From Bhargavaea massiliensis (GTDB taxonomy: Bacteria; Bacillota; Bacilli; Bacillales_A; Planococcaceae): a stretch of DNA of 64,000 bases. The stretch covers positions 372,001-436,000 of the forward strand of contig NZ_JAHBCJ010000001.1 of assembly GCF_018390575.1 (NCBI RefSeq), written 5' to 3'. Position 1 is the stretch's first letter. Each line of letters starts with the position of its first letter. Shown in pieces: positions 8,785 to 16,083 of this stretch. Made by a program: the position numbers and the translations under genes. Below the pieces are notes generated by a model. That model made no database searches, had not been told where the DNA came from, and was given only the letters and a program-made list of their open reading frames with translations.

Positions 8785-8889
8785 GCTGCGGTGACTCACG
8801 GAAAGCGATACTGCGACTGGATGTCCCGATAACAGTGCTAGATGTCTCGATACTGGAAGGCCTGGCTGCACATGTGCAAGTCATCACGC
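8785..8889. repeat. 21-bp period degenerate tandem array R4 (CGATA...GATGTC)
   Basis: Clear units start at 8806, 8827 and 8848. Each opens with CGATA, and the first two end in GATGTCC and GATGTCT. Decayed units may extend on both sides. The array lies between two convergent genes, after one terminator and before the next. Sequence differs from R1/R2 but the period is the same. Confidence 0.7.
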
Positions 8890-8905
8890 GGGTACCGAAC
8901 AAAAA

Positions 8906-8946
8906 CCCGGCAGCCTGACCGCAAGAGCGGACGACTGCCGGGGCTT
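8906..8946. terminator. Bidirectional terminator
   Basis: CCCGGCAG pairs with CTGCCGGG. T-runs flank it on both strands (GCTTTTTACG on plus, GGTTTTTGTT on minus). It ends the HAAS-domain gene on the minus strand. Confidence 0.8.
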
Positions 8947-8947
8947 T

Positions 8948-9706
8948 TTACGCATGATCGGCCTTGCGCTTTTCGTAAAGCAAATGCGCTGAAATGACTA
9001 GAGCAACAGCGATAAATGGGATGATGGCAGATGCAATCATCTTGGCTTCCTCCTGCAGCGGCATGGGTAGGATCAGCCACTCCGGCAAGAAAAGCGCCAC
9101 CGGAATCGTAATGAGGAGCCACGAGCCCATCATTATCGCGGCGGCTGCAAACGCCGCAGCAGACAGCAGGATGATCACCAAGTTTCCGGTCCGGCCGGCC
9201 GTGTAGAACGGATCCATGATAAAGGAACCCGCCAGAAGCACACCGACAAATAGGAGAACAGACAGCATCGACAGGCCGCCCCCCACAAAGAATAGTTTTT
9301 TATCGCTCCACTGGCCGGCAGCCATCTTACGGAACAGGGTCCGGTAAAGCATAATGACCACTCCAGCAACAACCGGATAGCCGATCAGCTGCAGCAGATT
9401 GAGTGAAAACATTCCCCGGATGGCCGGGCCCATGGCGGCAAAAGCGGCAAATGACACCAGAAACGCAGGCACATACTTGAGCCAGCCGGCATAGTCGTTT
9501 TCCATCTCCTGTTCAAGCGACGCGAGGTATTCCTTCGGTGAGCCGCCAGTGATTCTGTCCACGCTTTCCCCGCGAATCTCAAGCTCTGCAAGATGGTCCT
9601 CCAGCTCTTCCGCGACTTCATCGATCTCCCTTTCGTTCTTGCCGGACGTCATCAGGTACATCCGGACGTTTGCGATAAATTCCTCACTTCTCTTCGACAG
9701 CTTCAT
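8948..9706 (-). CDS. HAAS-domain membrane protein, PadR partner
   Basis: 252 aa. The first 85 residues form a cytosolic helical domain (FIANVRMYLMTSGKNEREIDEVAEELEDHL, then GGSPKEYLASLEQEM) of the HAAS type usually encoded next to PadR regulators. It is followed by about six membrane helices. The start overlaps the upstream padR gene by 23 bp. HAAS proteins are thought to sense or assist in signalling at the membrane, but no target is visible here; the pair stands without an attached ABC transporter. Confidence 0.75.
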   Translation of the reverse strand: MKLSKRSEEFIANVRMYLMTSGKNEREIDEVAEELEDHLAELEIRGESVDRITGGSPKEYLASLEQEMENDYAGWLKYVPAFLVSFAAFAAMGPAIRGMFSLNLLQLIGYPVVAGVVIMLYRTLFRKMAAGQWSDKKLFFVGGGLSMLSVLLFVGVLLAGSFIMDPFYTAGRTGNLVIILLSAAAFAAAAIMMGSWLLITIPVALFLPEWLILPMPLQEEAKMIASAIIPFIAVALVISAHLLYEKRKADHA

Positions 9707-10031
9707 CGTTTCCGCTCCCCTCCAGCAGGTTTCCGACGGCCCCCGCCATCACATTCCATCGTTTTTTGAATGCCTCAAGCTCTTGTTCCCCAACATCCGT
9801 CAGCCGGTAATACTTGCGCTTCGGCCCGTTTGGCGACGGCCGCATGACCGTCATGACCAAGCCTTCCTTCTGCATGCGCAGGAGCACCGGATAAATGCTT
9901 CCCTCACTCACCATGGTCAGCCCGTATTCCCCCAGCTTTTCGACCATCTCATAACCGTATGTTTCTCCCCTGCCGATGATGGCCAGAAGGCACCCTTCCA
10001 GCACCCCCTTCAGCATCTGGCTTGTTGTCAT
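9684..10031 (-). CDS. PadR-family transcriptional regulator
   Basis: 115 aa winged-helix repressor. The start at 10031 (MTTSQMLKGVLEGCLLAII) follows GGAGGAGATCGGG; a longer reading that would include the promoter was rejected. The wing-helix pattern is standard: TYGYEMVEKL (about 24-33), SEGSIYPVLLRMQKEGLV (about 42-59), RKYYRLTDVGEQEL (about 73-86). It is the first gene of a two-gene operon with the HAAS protein and probably represses itself, since a palindrome covers its -10. Confidence 0.9.
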   Translation of the reverse strand: MTTSQMLKGVLEGCLLAIIGRGETYGYEMVEKLGEYGLTMVSEGSIYPVLLRMQKEGLVMTVMRPSPNGPKRKYYRLTDVGEQELEAFKKRWNVMAGAVGNLLEGSGNDEAVEEK

Positions 10032-10068
10032 CCCGATCTCCTCCAGTATCTTGCTAAGCCAACCACCA

Positions 10069-10111
10069 CTATCTTGTTTACCATGATAGCTCCTGGGAAC
10101 CTCCGCGTCAA
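10069..10111 (-). promoter_or_regulatory. padR-HAAS promoter with palindromic operator
   Basis: On the minus strand TTGACG (10106-10111) and TATCAT (10083-10088) are 17 bp apart. The inverted repeat CTATC-N11-GATAG (10069-10089) overlaps the -10 and start region, as expected for an autoregulatory PadR site. Confidence 0.65.
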
Positions 10112-10133
10112 CTACCTTGTAAAACAACATACC

Positions 10134-10166
10134 GAAACAAAAAATCCGCCCGGCAATTGGCCGGAC
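10134..10166 (-). terminator. Terminator of the M28 aminopeptidase gene
   Basis: On the minus strand CCGGC-N5-GCCGG is followed by GCGGATTTTTTG, just after the stop codon at 10182. Confidence 0.75.
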
Positions 10167-10181
10167 AGCTGAGTCATCTGT

Positions 10182-11531
10182 TCAGTTTTTACGGATGACC
10201 GAGTAAAGTGCAGACCCGACAAGGTCGCCCGCTTCCTTCAGGCGTTCCTGGCTGACATGCTCGATCGTATCCTGCGGTGTGTGGTAATACGGCTCCAGTG
10301 CCGCCGTCCCTGGTTCGCGCCGGATAAAGTTCACCGCCGGGATGCCCGCCTCATGGAAGTTGACATGGTCGGAAGCGCCCCGCTGGTAAAGGATCAGCTC
10401 GGACGGCGTACCGATCCTTTCCTGAGCGGAAAGCGCCGCCTCGGTAACGATGTTCGGCTGGCCGTCCAGCGTGTTCATGAAGATGGCGGTCGCATTTTCC
10501 CATGCAGTTCCGACCATGTCCATATTGAAGTTCGCGATACTGCGGGAAATTTCATCATCGGTCAAAGTCGAAACGTAATGCGCGGAGCCGACCAGGCCGA
10601 TCTCCTCAGCCCCCACAAAGGCGAAGCGCACTTCCTTGTCGAGCGGATAGCTCTTCAGCACCCGTGCAATTTCAAGAGCGGTTGCTGTTCCGGTCGCATT
10701 GTCACTCGCACCCGGCGCAAGCGGCACACTGTCGAAGTGAGCCGACACATGGACGATGTCCGGATTGTTCACGTGCTTCGGCGCACGTGTCGCAATGATG
10801 TTCTGGGACGTCTGTCCGGTCAGTGCGTCCACCTTCAGAGTGACCGTGCCGCCCGTGGCCACGATGTCTTCAAGAAGCGCTTCGCCGGATACCTTCTTGA
10901 TGCCGGCAACCGGAAGCGGCGCATCCTCGCCGATGCTCATGTTCGGCGGCCCGGACGCTTCGCTGTTGTCATAGATGATGACACCGACTGCACCAGCCGC
11001 AGCCGCGTTGTCAATCTTCTCACGAAACGCGAATCCGCCCCGGCTGATCAGTGCGATTTTCCCTTCCGCCTCAACGGTAAAATCGGCCGGTGAGCCGAAG
11101 CCGGCATCATAGAGCTGCGCTGTCAGCCCTCCCTCGGGTGTCTCCGCGGAGCCGGAAGGGAAGGATGCCTCCACTTCGTCCCCGTTTGACGTAGCTAAGT
11201 GCCCCACCATCTTGTCAGGAATGCTGAATTCCTGGACTTCTATCTGATATCCGTACGACTCCAACCGCTCACGGATCAGGGAAGCCGCCTCCCGCTCCTC
11301 CGCTGTTCCGGCAACCCGAGGACCGATCGTCTCGCTCAAGTACCGGACATCCGAGTAGATACGCTCCGCATCAATTCTCGAAATGACCTTCTGATCAAAT
11401 GCCGCCGGGTTGCCCGGCTTCGCCGCCTCGGCTGTGACCTGCCCGCCAAAGTCCGCCGGCATCATCACCACACCGGAAAGCAACAGTGACGCCGACAGCG
11501 TCAGTGCCGCAAATCTGCTTTTCTTCATCAT
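10182..11531 (-). CDS. Secreted M28 zinc aminopeptidase with PA domain (YwaD-like)
   Basis: 449 aa secreted aminopeptidase. An N-terminal signal peptide (residues 1-35, ending near VTAEA) precedes a protease-associated domain (about 120-245) inserted in the M28 catalytic fold. Zinc and catalytic residues are visible: HVSAHFDSVPLAPGASDNATG (His and shared Asp), FVGAEEIGLVGS (catalytic Glu pair), FNMDMVG (Asp) and YYHTPQDT (His). The length fits B. subtilis YwaD. ATG after GAGGGGGAATAG. It would trim N-terminal residues from extracellular peptides, feeding the oligopeptide importers. Confidence 0.92.
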   Translation of the reverse strand: MMKKSRFAALTLSASLLLSGVVMMPADFGGQVTAEAAKPGNPAAFDQKVISRIDAERIYSDVRYLSETIGPRVAGTAEEREAASLIRERLESYGYQIEVQEFSIPDKMVGHLATSNGDEVEASFPSGSAETPEGGLTAQLYDAGFGSPADFTVEAEGKIALISRGGFAFREKIDNAAAAGAVGVIIYDNSEASGPPNMSIGEDAPLPVAGIKKVSGEALLEDIVATGGTVTLKVDALTGQTSQNIIATRAPKHVNNPDIVHVSAHFDSVPLAPGASDNATGTATALEIARVLKSYPLDKEVRFAFVGAEEIGLVGSAHYVSTLTDDEISRSIANFNMDMVGTAWENATAIFMNTLDGQPNIVTEAALSAQERIGTPSELILYQRGASDHVNFHEAGIPAVNFIRREPGTAALEPYYHTPQDTIEHVSQERLKEAGDLVGSALYSVIRKN

Positions 11532-11689
11532 CTATTCCCCCTCTTCGGTTCTTGTTCCACCGGAGGGATTCGTTCCCGAGGACCTGACCTCCTGCAACTT
11601 AATTGAAAACGGTTACATCTTCATATTCTAAACTTGCCGGCAGAGGTCTTTAGACTCACAAACGCCGGCGACAAAGGACCTGTTACTTA

Positions 11690-11911
11690 TTATCCCGGTT
11701 GTTTCTCATGGCCATACACCGGGCGGACTGACAAAATCCGGTCAATTTTAAAAGTGCGCCGCTCCTGCCTGAGGAAGCAATACGCCGTCACGCTGTCCTG
11801 CCGGAGGCGCAACAGGCGTACACGCCGTTTTGTAACGCCTCCGTCAGACCCGATATAGATCATATCAGCCAGCTGGTGCCGCTTCATACATTTCATCAAC
11901 TGTCCGTGCAT
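11690..11911 (-). CDS. Mini WYL-like protein, possibly SOS regulated
   Basis: 73 aa. The ATG at 11911 follows GGAGGG by 7 nt. It resembles the short stand-alone WYL-type proteins of Bacillales: a helix (MHGQLMKCMKRHQLADMIYI), then beta strands (KRRVRLLRLRQDSVTAYCFL) and an RTFKIDRILSV end. There is no HTH, so it may bind a nucleic acid or ligand by itself. The promoter carries LexA-like palindromes, which suggests induction by DNA damage. Family call is moderate. Confidence 0.65.
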   Translation of the reverse strand: MHGQLMKCMKRHQLADMIYIGSDGGVTKRRVRLLRLRQDSVTAYCFLRQERRTFKIDRILSVRPVYGHEKQPG

Positions 11912-11927
11912 TCTGTTCCCTCCGATA

Positions 11928-11971
11928 AGAACGTTTGTTCCCATTATATGCGAACAGTTCGTACTTAACAA
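11928..11971 (-). promoter_or_regulatory. Promoter with LexA-like operators for the mini WYL gene
   Basis: On the minus strand TTGTTA (11966-11971) and TATAAT (11943-11948) are 17 bp apart. The spacer holds the palindrome CGAACTGTTCG, and GGAACAAACGTTCT (11928-11941) directly follows the -10. The latter fits the Gram-positive LexA/DinR consensus CGAACRNRYGTTYC at 12 of 14 positions, with only the outer bases off. Confidence 0.6.
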
Positions 11972-12115
11972 CCCATTTAACTCAGGAGGGCACAGGTATT
12001 TTCTACCGCATTAAAGGCACTTGCCGTTCGGCTCTTTCTTTTATTATCCCCTTACGCTACACTTGATCGCGGGTCGCCAAAGCAGCGATATTCTAACCCG
12101 TAAGGAATGAAAAAC

Positions 12116-12505
12116 ATGTGGAAAGATTTTAAGGAATTTGCGTTTAAGGGAAACATCATCGACCTGGCTGTCGCCGTCGTCATCGGCGCCGCCTTCGGGA
12201 AAATCGTCTCTTCCCTTGTTGAGAATATCATCACCCCGCTCATCGGCATTCTCGTCGGCGGCATCGACTTCACTGGATTGACGTTGACAGTCGGCAAAGC
12301 GAGTGTAACCTACGGCATCTTCCTGCAGAACGTCTTCGACTTCATCATCATCGCCTTCGCCATCTTCATGGTCCTGCGCCTCCTCACGAAGCTGAAGCGC
12401 GAAAAGGAAGAAGAAGTGGTGGAAGAACCGGAAGAAGAACTGACTGTACAAGAAGAATTGCTCCGCGAGATCCGCGACTTGCTGAAAGAACAAAAGAACA
12501 GCTGA
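12116..12505 (+). CDS. mscL: Large-conductance mechanosensitive channel MscL
   Basis: 129 aa pentameric membrane channel that opens under high membrane tension to release osmolytes during osmotic downshock. The start at 12116 ([13 protein letters not shown]) is preferred over an ATG three codons upstream because the ribosome site AAGGA abuts that one. TM1 (about 13-38) includes the pore lining [24 protein letters not shown]2 covers about 65-90; the C-terminal helix is rich in Glu and Lys. Length and sequence are typical. Single gene with a strong terminator. Confidence 0.97.
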   Translation: MWKDFKEFAFKGNIIDLAVAVVIGAAFGKIVSSLVENIITPLIGILVGGIDFTGLTLTVGKASVTYGIFLQNVFDFIIIAFAIFMVLRLLTKLKREKEEEVVEEPEEELTVQEELLREIRDLLKEQKNS

Positions 12506-12511
12506 AAAACA

Positions 12512-12560
12512 AAAGAAACCCGCTCCCTTTACGGATTTCCGTGAGGGAGCGGGTAAAATT
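12512..12560. terminator. Bidirectional terminator between mscL and the peptide gene
   Basis: ACCCGCTCCCT (12518-12528) pairs with AGGGAGCGGGT (12544-12554). A-rich flanks on the left make a T-run for the minus strand, and AAAATTGTGTTT follows on plus. It ends both mscL and the minus-strand island genes. Confidence 0.8.
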
Positions 12561-12570
12561 GTGTTTAAGA

Positions 12571-12681
12571 TTATTTTGTTACCAGCTCATATGGCAGGTC
12601 GGTCATTGGATTTACGCCGCCAATTACAAAAGCAAACGCACACACACCCATAGCCAAAGTCATGAAGATTTTTCTCTTCAT
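12571..12681 (-). CDS. PapR-like exported peptide, 36 aa
   Basis: Short ORF: a basic start (MKRK), a hydrophobic secretion segment (about residues 5-22), and a polar end TDLPYELVTK. Cells of the B. cereus group make PapR (48 aa, Sec signal, C-terminal active peptide like ADLPFEF) for the regulator PlcR. This product has the same layout, and its TDLPYEL resembles the PapR end. It is encoded last in a minus-strand row behind the two LanB-type genes and has its own PlcR box. It could be the signal peptide for the PlcR-like protein at 16.1 kb, or a substrate of the LanB pair (it has three Thr, one Cys and no Ser). An in-frame ATG four codons upstream abuts the ribosome site and is less likely. 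Confidence 0.75.
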   Translation of the reverse strand: MKRKIFMTLAMGVCAFAFVIGGVNPMTDLPYELVTK

Positions 12682-12713
12682 TTTTACATCCATCCTTCCG
12701 TGTGATTTCCCTC

Positions 12714-12756
12714 AGTATAGCATGAAAGATTCAGTGTAAATATGCAATTATGCATA
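12714..12756 (-). promoter_or_regulatory. PlcR box and promoter of the PapR-like peptide gene
   Basis: TATGCAATTATGCATA at 12741-12756 fits the PlcR box consensus TATGNAWWWWTNCATA at every position. On the minus strand it is followed after 21 bp by TATACT (12714-12719), a good -10, 33 bp before the peptide ATG. The box contains the stop codon of the preceding LanB-C gene. Confidence 0.85.
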
Positions 12757-13623
12757 TTTTGAACTTTTTTCAAGTGACTTATGTAGCAGTTTTGAGATGT
12801 ATGCCTCTTCCTCATGGCATATGCCAAGCCTGTTATTTGTATCGTGAAGATAGTGGAACAAAAACTCCTCAAAAGGCGGTGATGGAATTAGTTGCTCTTC
12901 TACTTGGTGACGTACTGATGTTAGTTCTTCAATGAACGGCCGAATGGTCCTGAGCAGGTGAACGTTATTAAGTGAACGTGTCCATTGACTTCGGAACTCC
13001 TGCTCATTCATTGCCACCGCCCGATTCAAACTTTCCATTAGATCCGGATCTGCACAATTCTGGATGCAATGCATCGAATACTTCTCCAAGAACCGGATGG
13101 CAGCATCAGTGCTGCAAAGCCCTGATCGGATTGCCTGGTGCATCAGTAGTGTGACCGCAGCCGAACGGTCCGTGCCCCCCAGGAATTCGTTTTCAATTAT
13201 AAAAAAAGCAAGATCTGTTGATCGCTTTAATAGCAGATCCGGCCATACAATTCCTGCAGACGGATTTTCTCCAAAGACCGGCTCGCGCTTATACGGACGG
13301 ACGGCAGGCTGCTGCTCTACTTTATTTTCGGACGGCTTTTGCCTTCTTCGTCGTCTCGGTTTTTCCTCCTCCATCGCATGCAGCAGCAGATTGCAGTCAT
13401 GGCGAATCCGGAAACGCAACCGCTCAGCCCCTTCATCGCACAGTTGGAATCCCGCCATAATATGATGGCCATAATGATCCTGACGACGAAGGTAATAGTA
13501 GTAGTGGACCTCCCCGGTCAGATCAGACGCCAGCGGCATGACAACCTGACGGACGACTTCGTCCAGCTGGTATTCGTATTTCGGATAGAACCGATAGATG
13601 TGCCATTCTTTTTCTCGTTGCAT
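12748..13623 (-). CDS. LanB elimination-domain protein (thiopeptide-type bacteriocin biosynthesis domain)
   Basis: 291 aa, similar to the separate C-terminal domain of split lanthipeptide/thiopeptide dehydratases (Lant_dehydr_C). Seen: WHIYRF at 7-12, where the family has a conserved Trp; VVMPLASDL; the strand EVHYYYYLRRQDHYGHHIMAGF (about 38-59), aligned with the family R-x-D-x-x-H segment; and YKREPVFGENPSAG (about 110-123), aligned with the YxxExxxYGG segment. In the family this domain removes glutamate from glutamylated Ser/Thr to leave dehydroamino acids. A basic insert (KPRRRRRQK) near residue 90 is unusual. Start at 13623 after GGAGG. Confidence 0.75.
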   Translation of the reverse strand: MQREKEWHIYRFYPKYEYQLDEVVRQVVMPLASDLTGEVHYYYYLRRQDHYGHHIMAGFQLCDEGAERLRFRIRHDCNLLLHAMEEEKPRRRRRQKPSENKVEQQPAVRPYKREPVFGENPSAGIVWPDLLLKRSTDLAFFIIENEFLGGTDRSAAVTLLMHQAIRSGLCSTDAAIRFLEKYSMHCIQNCADPDLMESLNRAVAMNEQEFRSQWTRSLNNVHLLRTIRPFIEELTSVRHQVEEQLIPSPPFEEFLFHYLHDTNNRLGICHEEEAYISKLLHKSLEKSSKYA

Positions 13624-13636
13624 GTTCATCCTCCAT

Positions 13637-15943
13637 TCAACCCCACTTTACAGCTACCTTGAACTCTGTGACGCATGGCTGACCGGAGCGCCCGATGGCA
13701 TGCGCACCACGCTCCGGAAACACCTCAGTCAAAATCAGCAGGTCATCTTCCGCGAGAGATTCTGCGAAACGCCCGAATAAGCGCGGGCTGGCAAAGTGAA
13801 TATAACGCTCCTTACTGCCGTTGCAGGCGGGCGTCGGGTATTTCGGATCGACCACTGAAAACATCGCCTCTCTCGGTATCCCTTTCCGCACCCGCCAGTC
13901 ATGGAAGCGGAGGTAATAGTCCGATTCAGACTCCCCTGTTTTCCTTAACGGAACTTCCTCAGTTGGTATCCGCCATTCCGCAGGCGCCTTTACTACCCGG
14001 CCATCTGTCTGCCGTTGGGAATATCCCGGCCTCATCTTGCCGCTACTCTGACCTTTTTTAATGTATACCCATGGATTACTCAGCTTCAGGAAAAGCCGAA
14101 CGCTGTCCGGCAACATATGATTTGGAATTTTTCCGTTATAAACAGGGACAACAGTGGTTCCGTCAGGACCGAGGATGGTGAGAGTATCAGACTCTTGGTC
14201 ATGTACAATTTTGAGATCGCACAGTGTCAGGAACTTTCCGCCTCGGCCTGCATACTGGCGGTCTGTCGGCCACAGCAACTGCTGTCCGCTATAACGCTTC
14301 TCCCCGCCCGTCCAGCCAGAGCCGTATGAGAACCAGAGCGGCTCCGCATTCGGCAGCAAACCCCGTACCCACTCTTCATCTTCTGTATTAATTCCGTCCT
14401 GCAGGCATTCGGCAAGGATCTGGTAGTCCCCCCGCTTCAGCGCCTGCTCGGAACGGGCTGCCACACGGAACGACAGCATGCCATGCGGTACTATCTCAGA
14501 CGGACCGAGCCGTTTCTCGATTTCTGCTTCTTCAGCAGCCCGTCCGGCATCTGCCTCGGCGATTTTTGCTTCCTCCCCCGCATCGAGCCGTGAAGCGCAT
14601 TGGTTGAGGAATGTGAGTATGTCACTGCACTCGCCACCTAGGCCGTACTGTTCTGTAAACCAGCCGGTCATAGTATCTGTGACACTTGAACGGACAACGG
14701 CAACCCCCGGTTCTTTTGCAAATGACTCCAAGTCTTCTAGGACCGATTCAGGCAGACCGATCGGCTTTTCACTGCAAGACTGGTGCTCTGTGAACCAGTC
14801 ACCCTTCGCCAATCGGCCTGTCAGATGAATCCGAAGCATCCCGTTAATTCTTTCAACAGAGCGAGCAGCCTTTTCCCGGAGTTTCTTCAAAGCAGTCGGA
14901 CTACAGTTTTCCATATGATTAAGCTGGGCTTCGAGTAGGTAAAAACTTCTGCGGAGCCGTCTCGCTTTAGGTGAATTAATCTTCGCAACCAGCACCGCCA
15001 GCCCCTTAAGTGGGCATATCTCTGCCAGTTTTTCCGGCAACACGGGCACCAGGATTTCTTTTGACAACAAATCTATAAAGATCATCTTTCCGCCGGCTTT
15101 TTGTAGTGAACGAATCCAATCTTTCTTTTTTCGTACAGTCCCTTTTTTCAAATGGCCAGTGGCTTGATGGTCAATTGGATAAACGTATTCATGAATAACC
15201 GGACTGCCGTCGACTTCAATGCCATCTGCGACCAATAGTTCTGCCTTCCCGTTTTGAATGATGAGCCCATCGTTCACCCTAAAGGTAAGTCCTTCGTTCA
15301 GGCTGTCGTCACATGCCAAAGTGCGGATCCAATGGTCAACAAGCATTTCCCTGATGCGGACCTGTGGAAGAACTTCCTCCTTTGAATCGGCTGCTGATTT
15401 CTCCCCCAAGCGGAAACGGACCTTTGTTGTGCCGGACTCGCCGCTTTCCACAGTTGAATACATTAGATGCGCAAGGATGGTTTCCATAGTGCCTTCTTGC
15501 AATTCCACTGCGTCATTAAGCAACTGTGGATGCTGCAAAACGATTTTTCTGTGGAGAGCAGGAATTATTGTCATGCCGGCCAGCTTTGCATCTGACCGCT
15601 CATTGCCCATCCGGTAGATCAGCTTGAACCGTTCGAGAGCATCATCCAGTTCCGCTTTTCTCTTAACCCACAACTGTACAATCTCCCAGTCTCTTTCGCA
15701 CAGCTCTGGCAATTTCCGCTCCAGTTCTTCAACCGTTTGCATCCCCGATCTGCTGAGGACATCCTCGACAGATTTCCAAGATTCTGAGACAGCCGTCCGG
15801 TGTCGGGAAAGCCGCTGAATCAGATTCATCGAAGCGGATAGGACGAGGGAGTCAATGACTGAATCCGGCAGGTCATGCACCTGTGCGATAACAACTTCTG
15901 ACAAACGGACGGAAGTTTTAGTTCGGTTCAGTTCCAGTTTCAT
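13637..15943 (-). CDS. LanB-type peptide glutamylation protein (Lant_dehydr_N)
   Basis: 768 aa, similar to the N-terminal domain of LanB dehydratases, which uses Glu-tRNA to glutamylate Ser/Thr of a precursor peptide. Seen: VVIAQVHDLPDSVIDSLVL (about 17-35); a WFTEQYG segment (428-434) like the family F-x-x-x-YG; ALKRGDYQ (501-508), matching the EALxxGdY segment; LCDLKIV (574-580); DWRVRKGIPREAMF (682-695); and LLILTEVFP (735-743). The gene lies 13 bp before the elimination-domain gene. No LanC cyclase, protease or lanthipeptide exporter is nearby, so the product is unlikely to be an ordinary lantibiotic. ATG after GATTGAGGAAGC. Confidence 0.75.
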   Translation of the reverse strand: MKLELNRTKTSVRLSEVVIAQVHDLPDSVIDSLVLSASMNLIQRLSRHRTAVSESWKSVEDVLSRSGMQTVEELERKLPELCERDWEIVQLWVKRKAELDDALERFKLIYRMGNERSDAKLAGMTIIPALHRKIVLQHPQLLNDAVELQEGTMETILAHLMYSTVESGESGTTKVRFRLGEKSAADSKEEVLPQVRIREMLVDHWIRTLACDDSLNEGLTFRVNDGLIIQNGKAELLVADGIEVDGSPVIHEYVYPIDHQATGHLKKGTVRKKKDWIRSLQKAGGKMIFIDLLSKEILVPVLPEKLAEICPLKGLAVLVAKINSPKARRLRRSFYLLEAQLNHMENCSPTALKKLREKAARSVERINGMLRIHLTGRLAKGDWFTEHQSCSEKPIGLPESVLEDLESFAKEPGVAVVRSSVTDTMTGWFTEQYGLGGECSDILTFLNQCASRLDAGEEAKIAEADAGRAAEEAEIEKRLGPSEIVPHGMLSFRVAARSEQALKRGDYQILAECLQDGINTEDEEWVRGLLPNAEPLWFSYGSGWTGGEKRYSGQQLLWPTDRQYAGRGGKFLTLCDLKIVHDQESDTLTILGPDGTTVVPVYNGKIPNHMLPDSVRLFLKLSNPWVYIKKGQSSGKMRPGYSQRQTDGRVVKAPAEWRIPTEEVPLRKTGESESDYYLRFHDWRVRKGIPREAMFSVVDPKYPTPACNGSKERYIHFASPRLFGRFAESLAEDDLLILTEVFPERGAHAIGRSGQPCVTEFKVAVKWG

Positions 15944-16083
15944 GCTTCCTCAATCCCTTCTTCGTGGCTTGGATGGCAAACATATTTTCGTACAAAGTTG
16001 ACAAACTGCAGAAATTTTCCGTTACTATAGAGATAGGACAGCCGGCATCCGGCTGTACCATTTGCCAAAAGGGTGATGGACAA
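15944..16083. promoter_or_regulatory. Divergent promoter region with a perfect hairpin
   Basis: Toward the regulator there is TTGACA (15998-16003) with -10 candidates at 16021-16028 (GTTACT or TACTAT, 17 to 19 bp spacing). In the leader, ACAGCCGG (16038-16045) and CCGGCTGT (16049-16056) form a perfect 8-bp inverted repeat with a 3-nt centre and no T-run. No PlcR box was found here, so the LanB genes may not be PlcR controlled. Confidence 0.45.

Noticed and set aside
12571-12681. The 36-aa product as a classical lantibiotic precursor
   Set aside because: It has a Sec-type hydrophobic segment, one Cys and no Ser/Thr/Cys-rich core, and LanC is absent.
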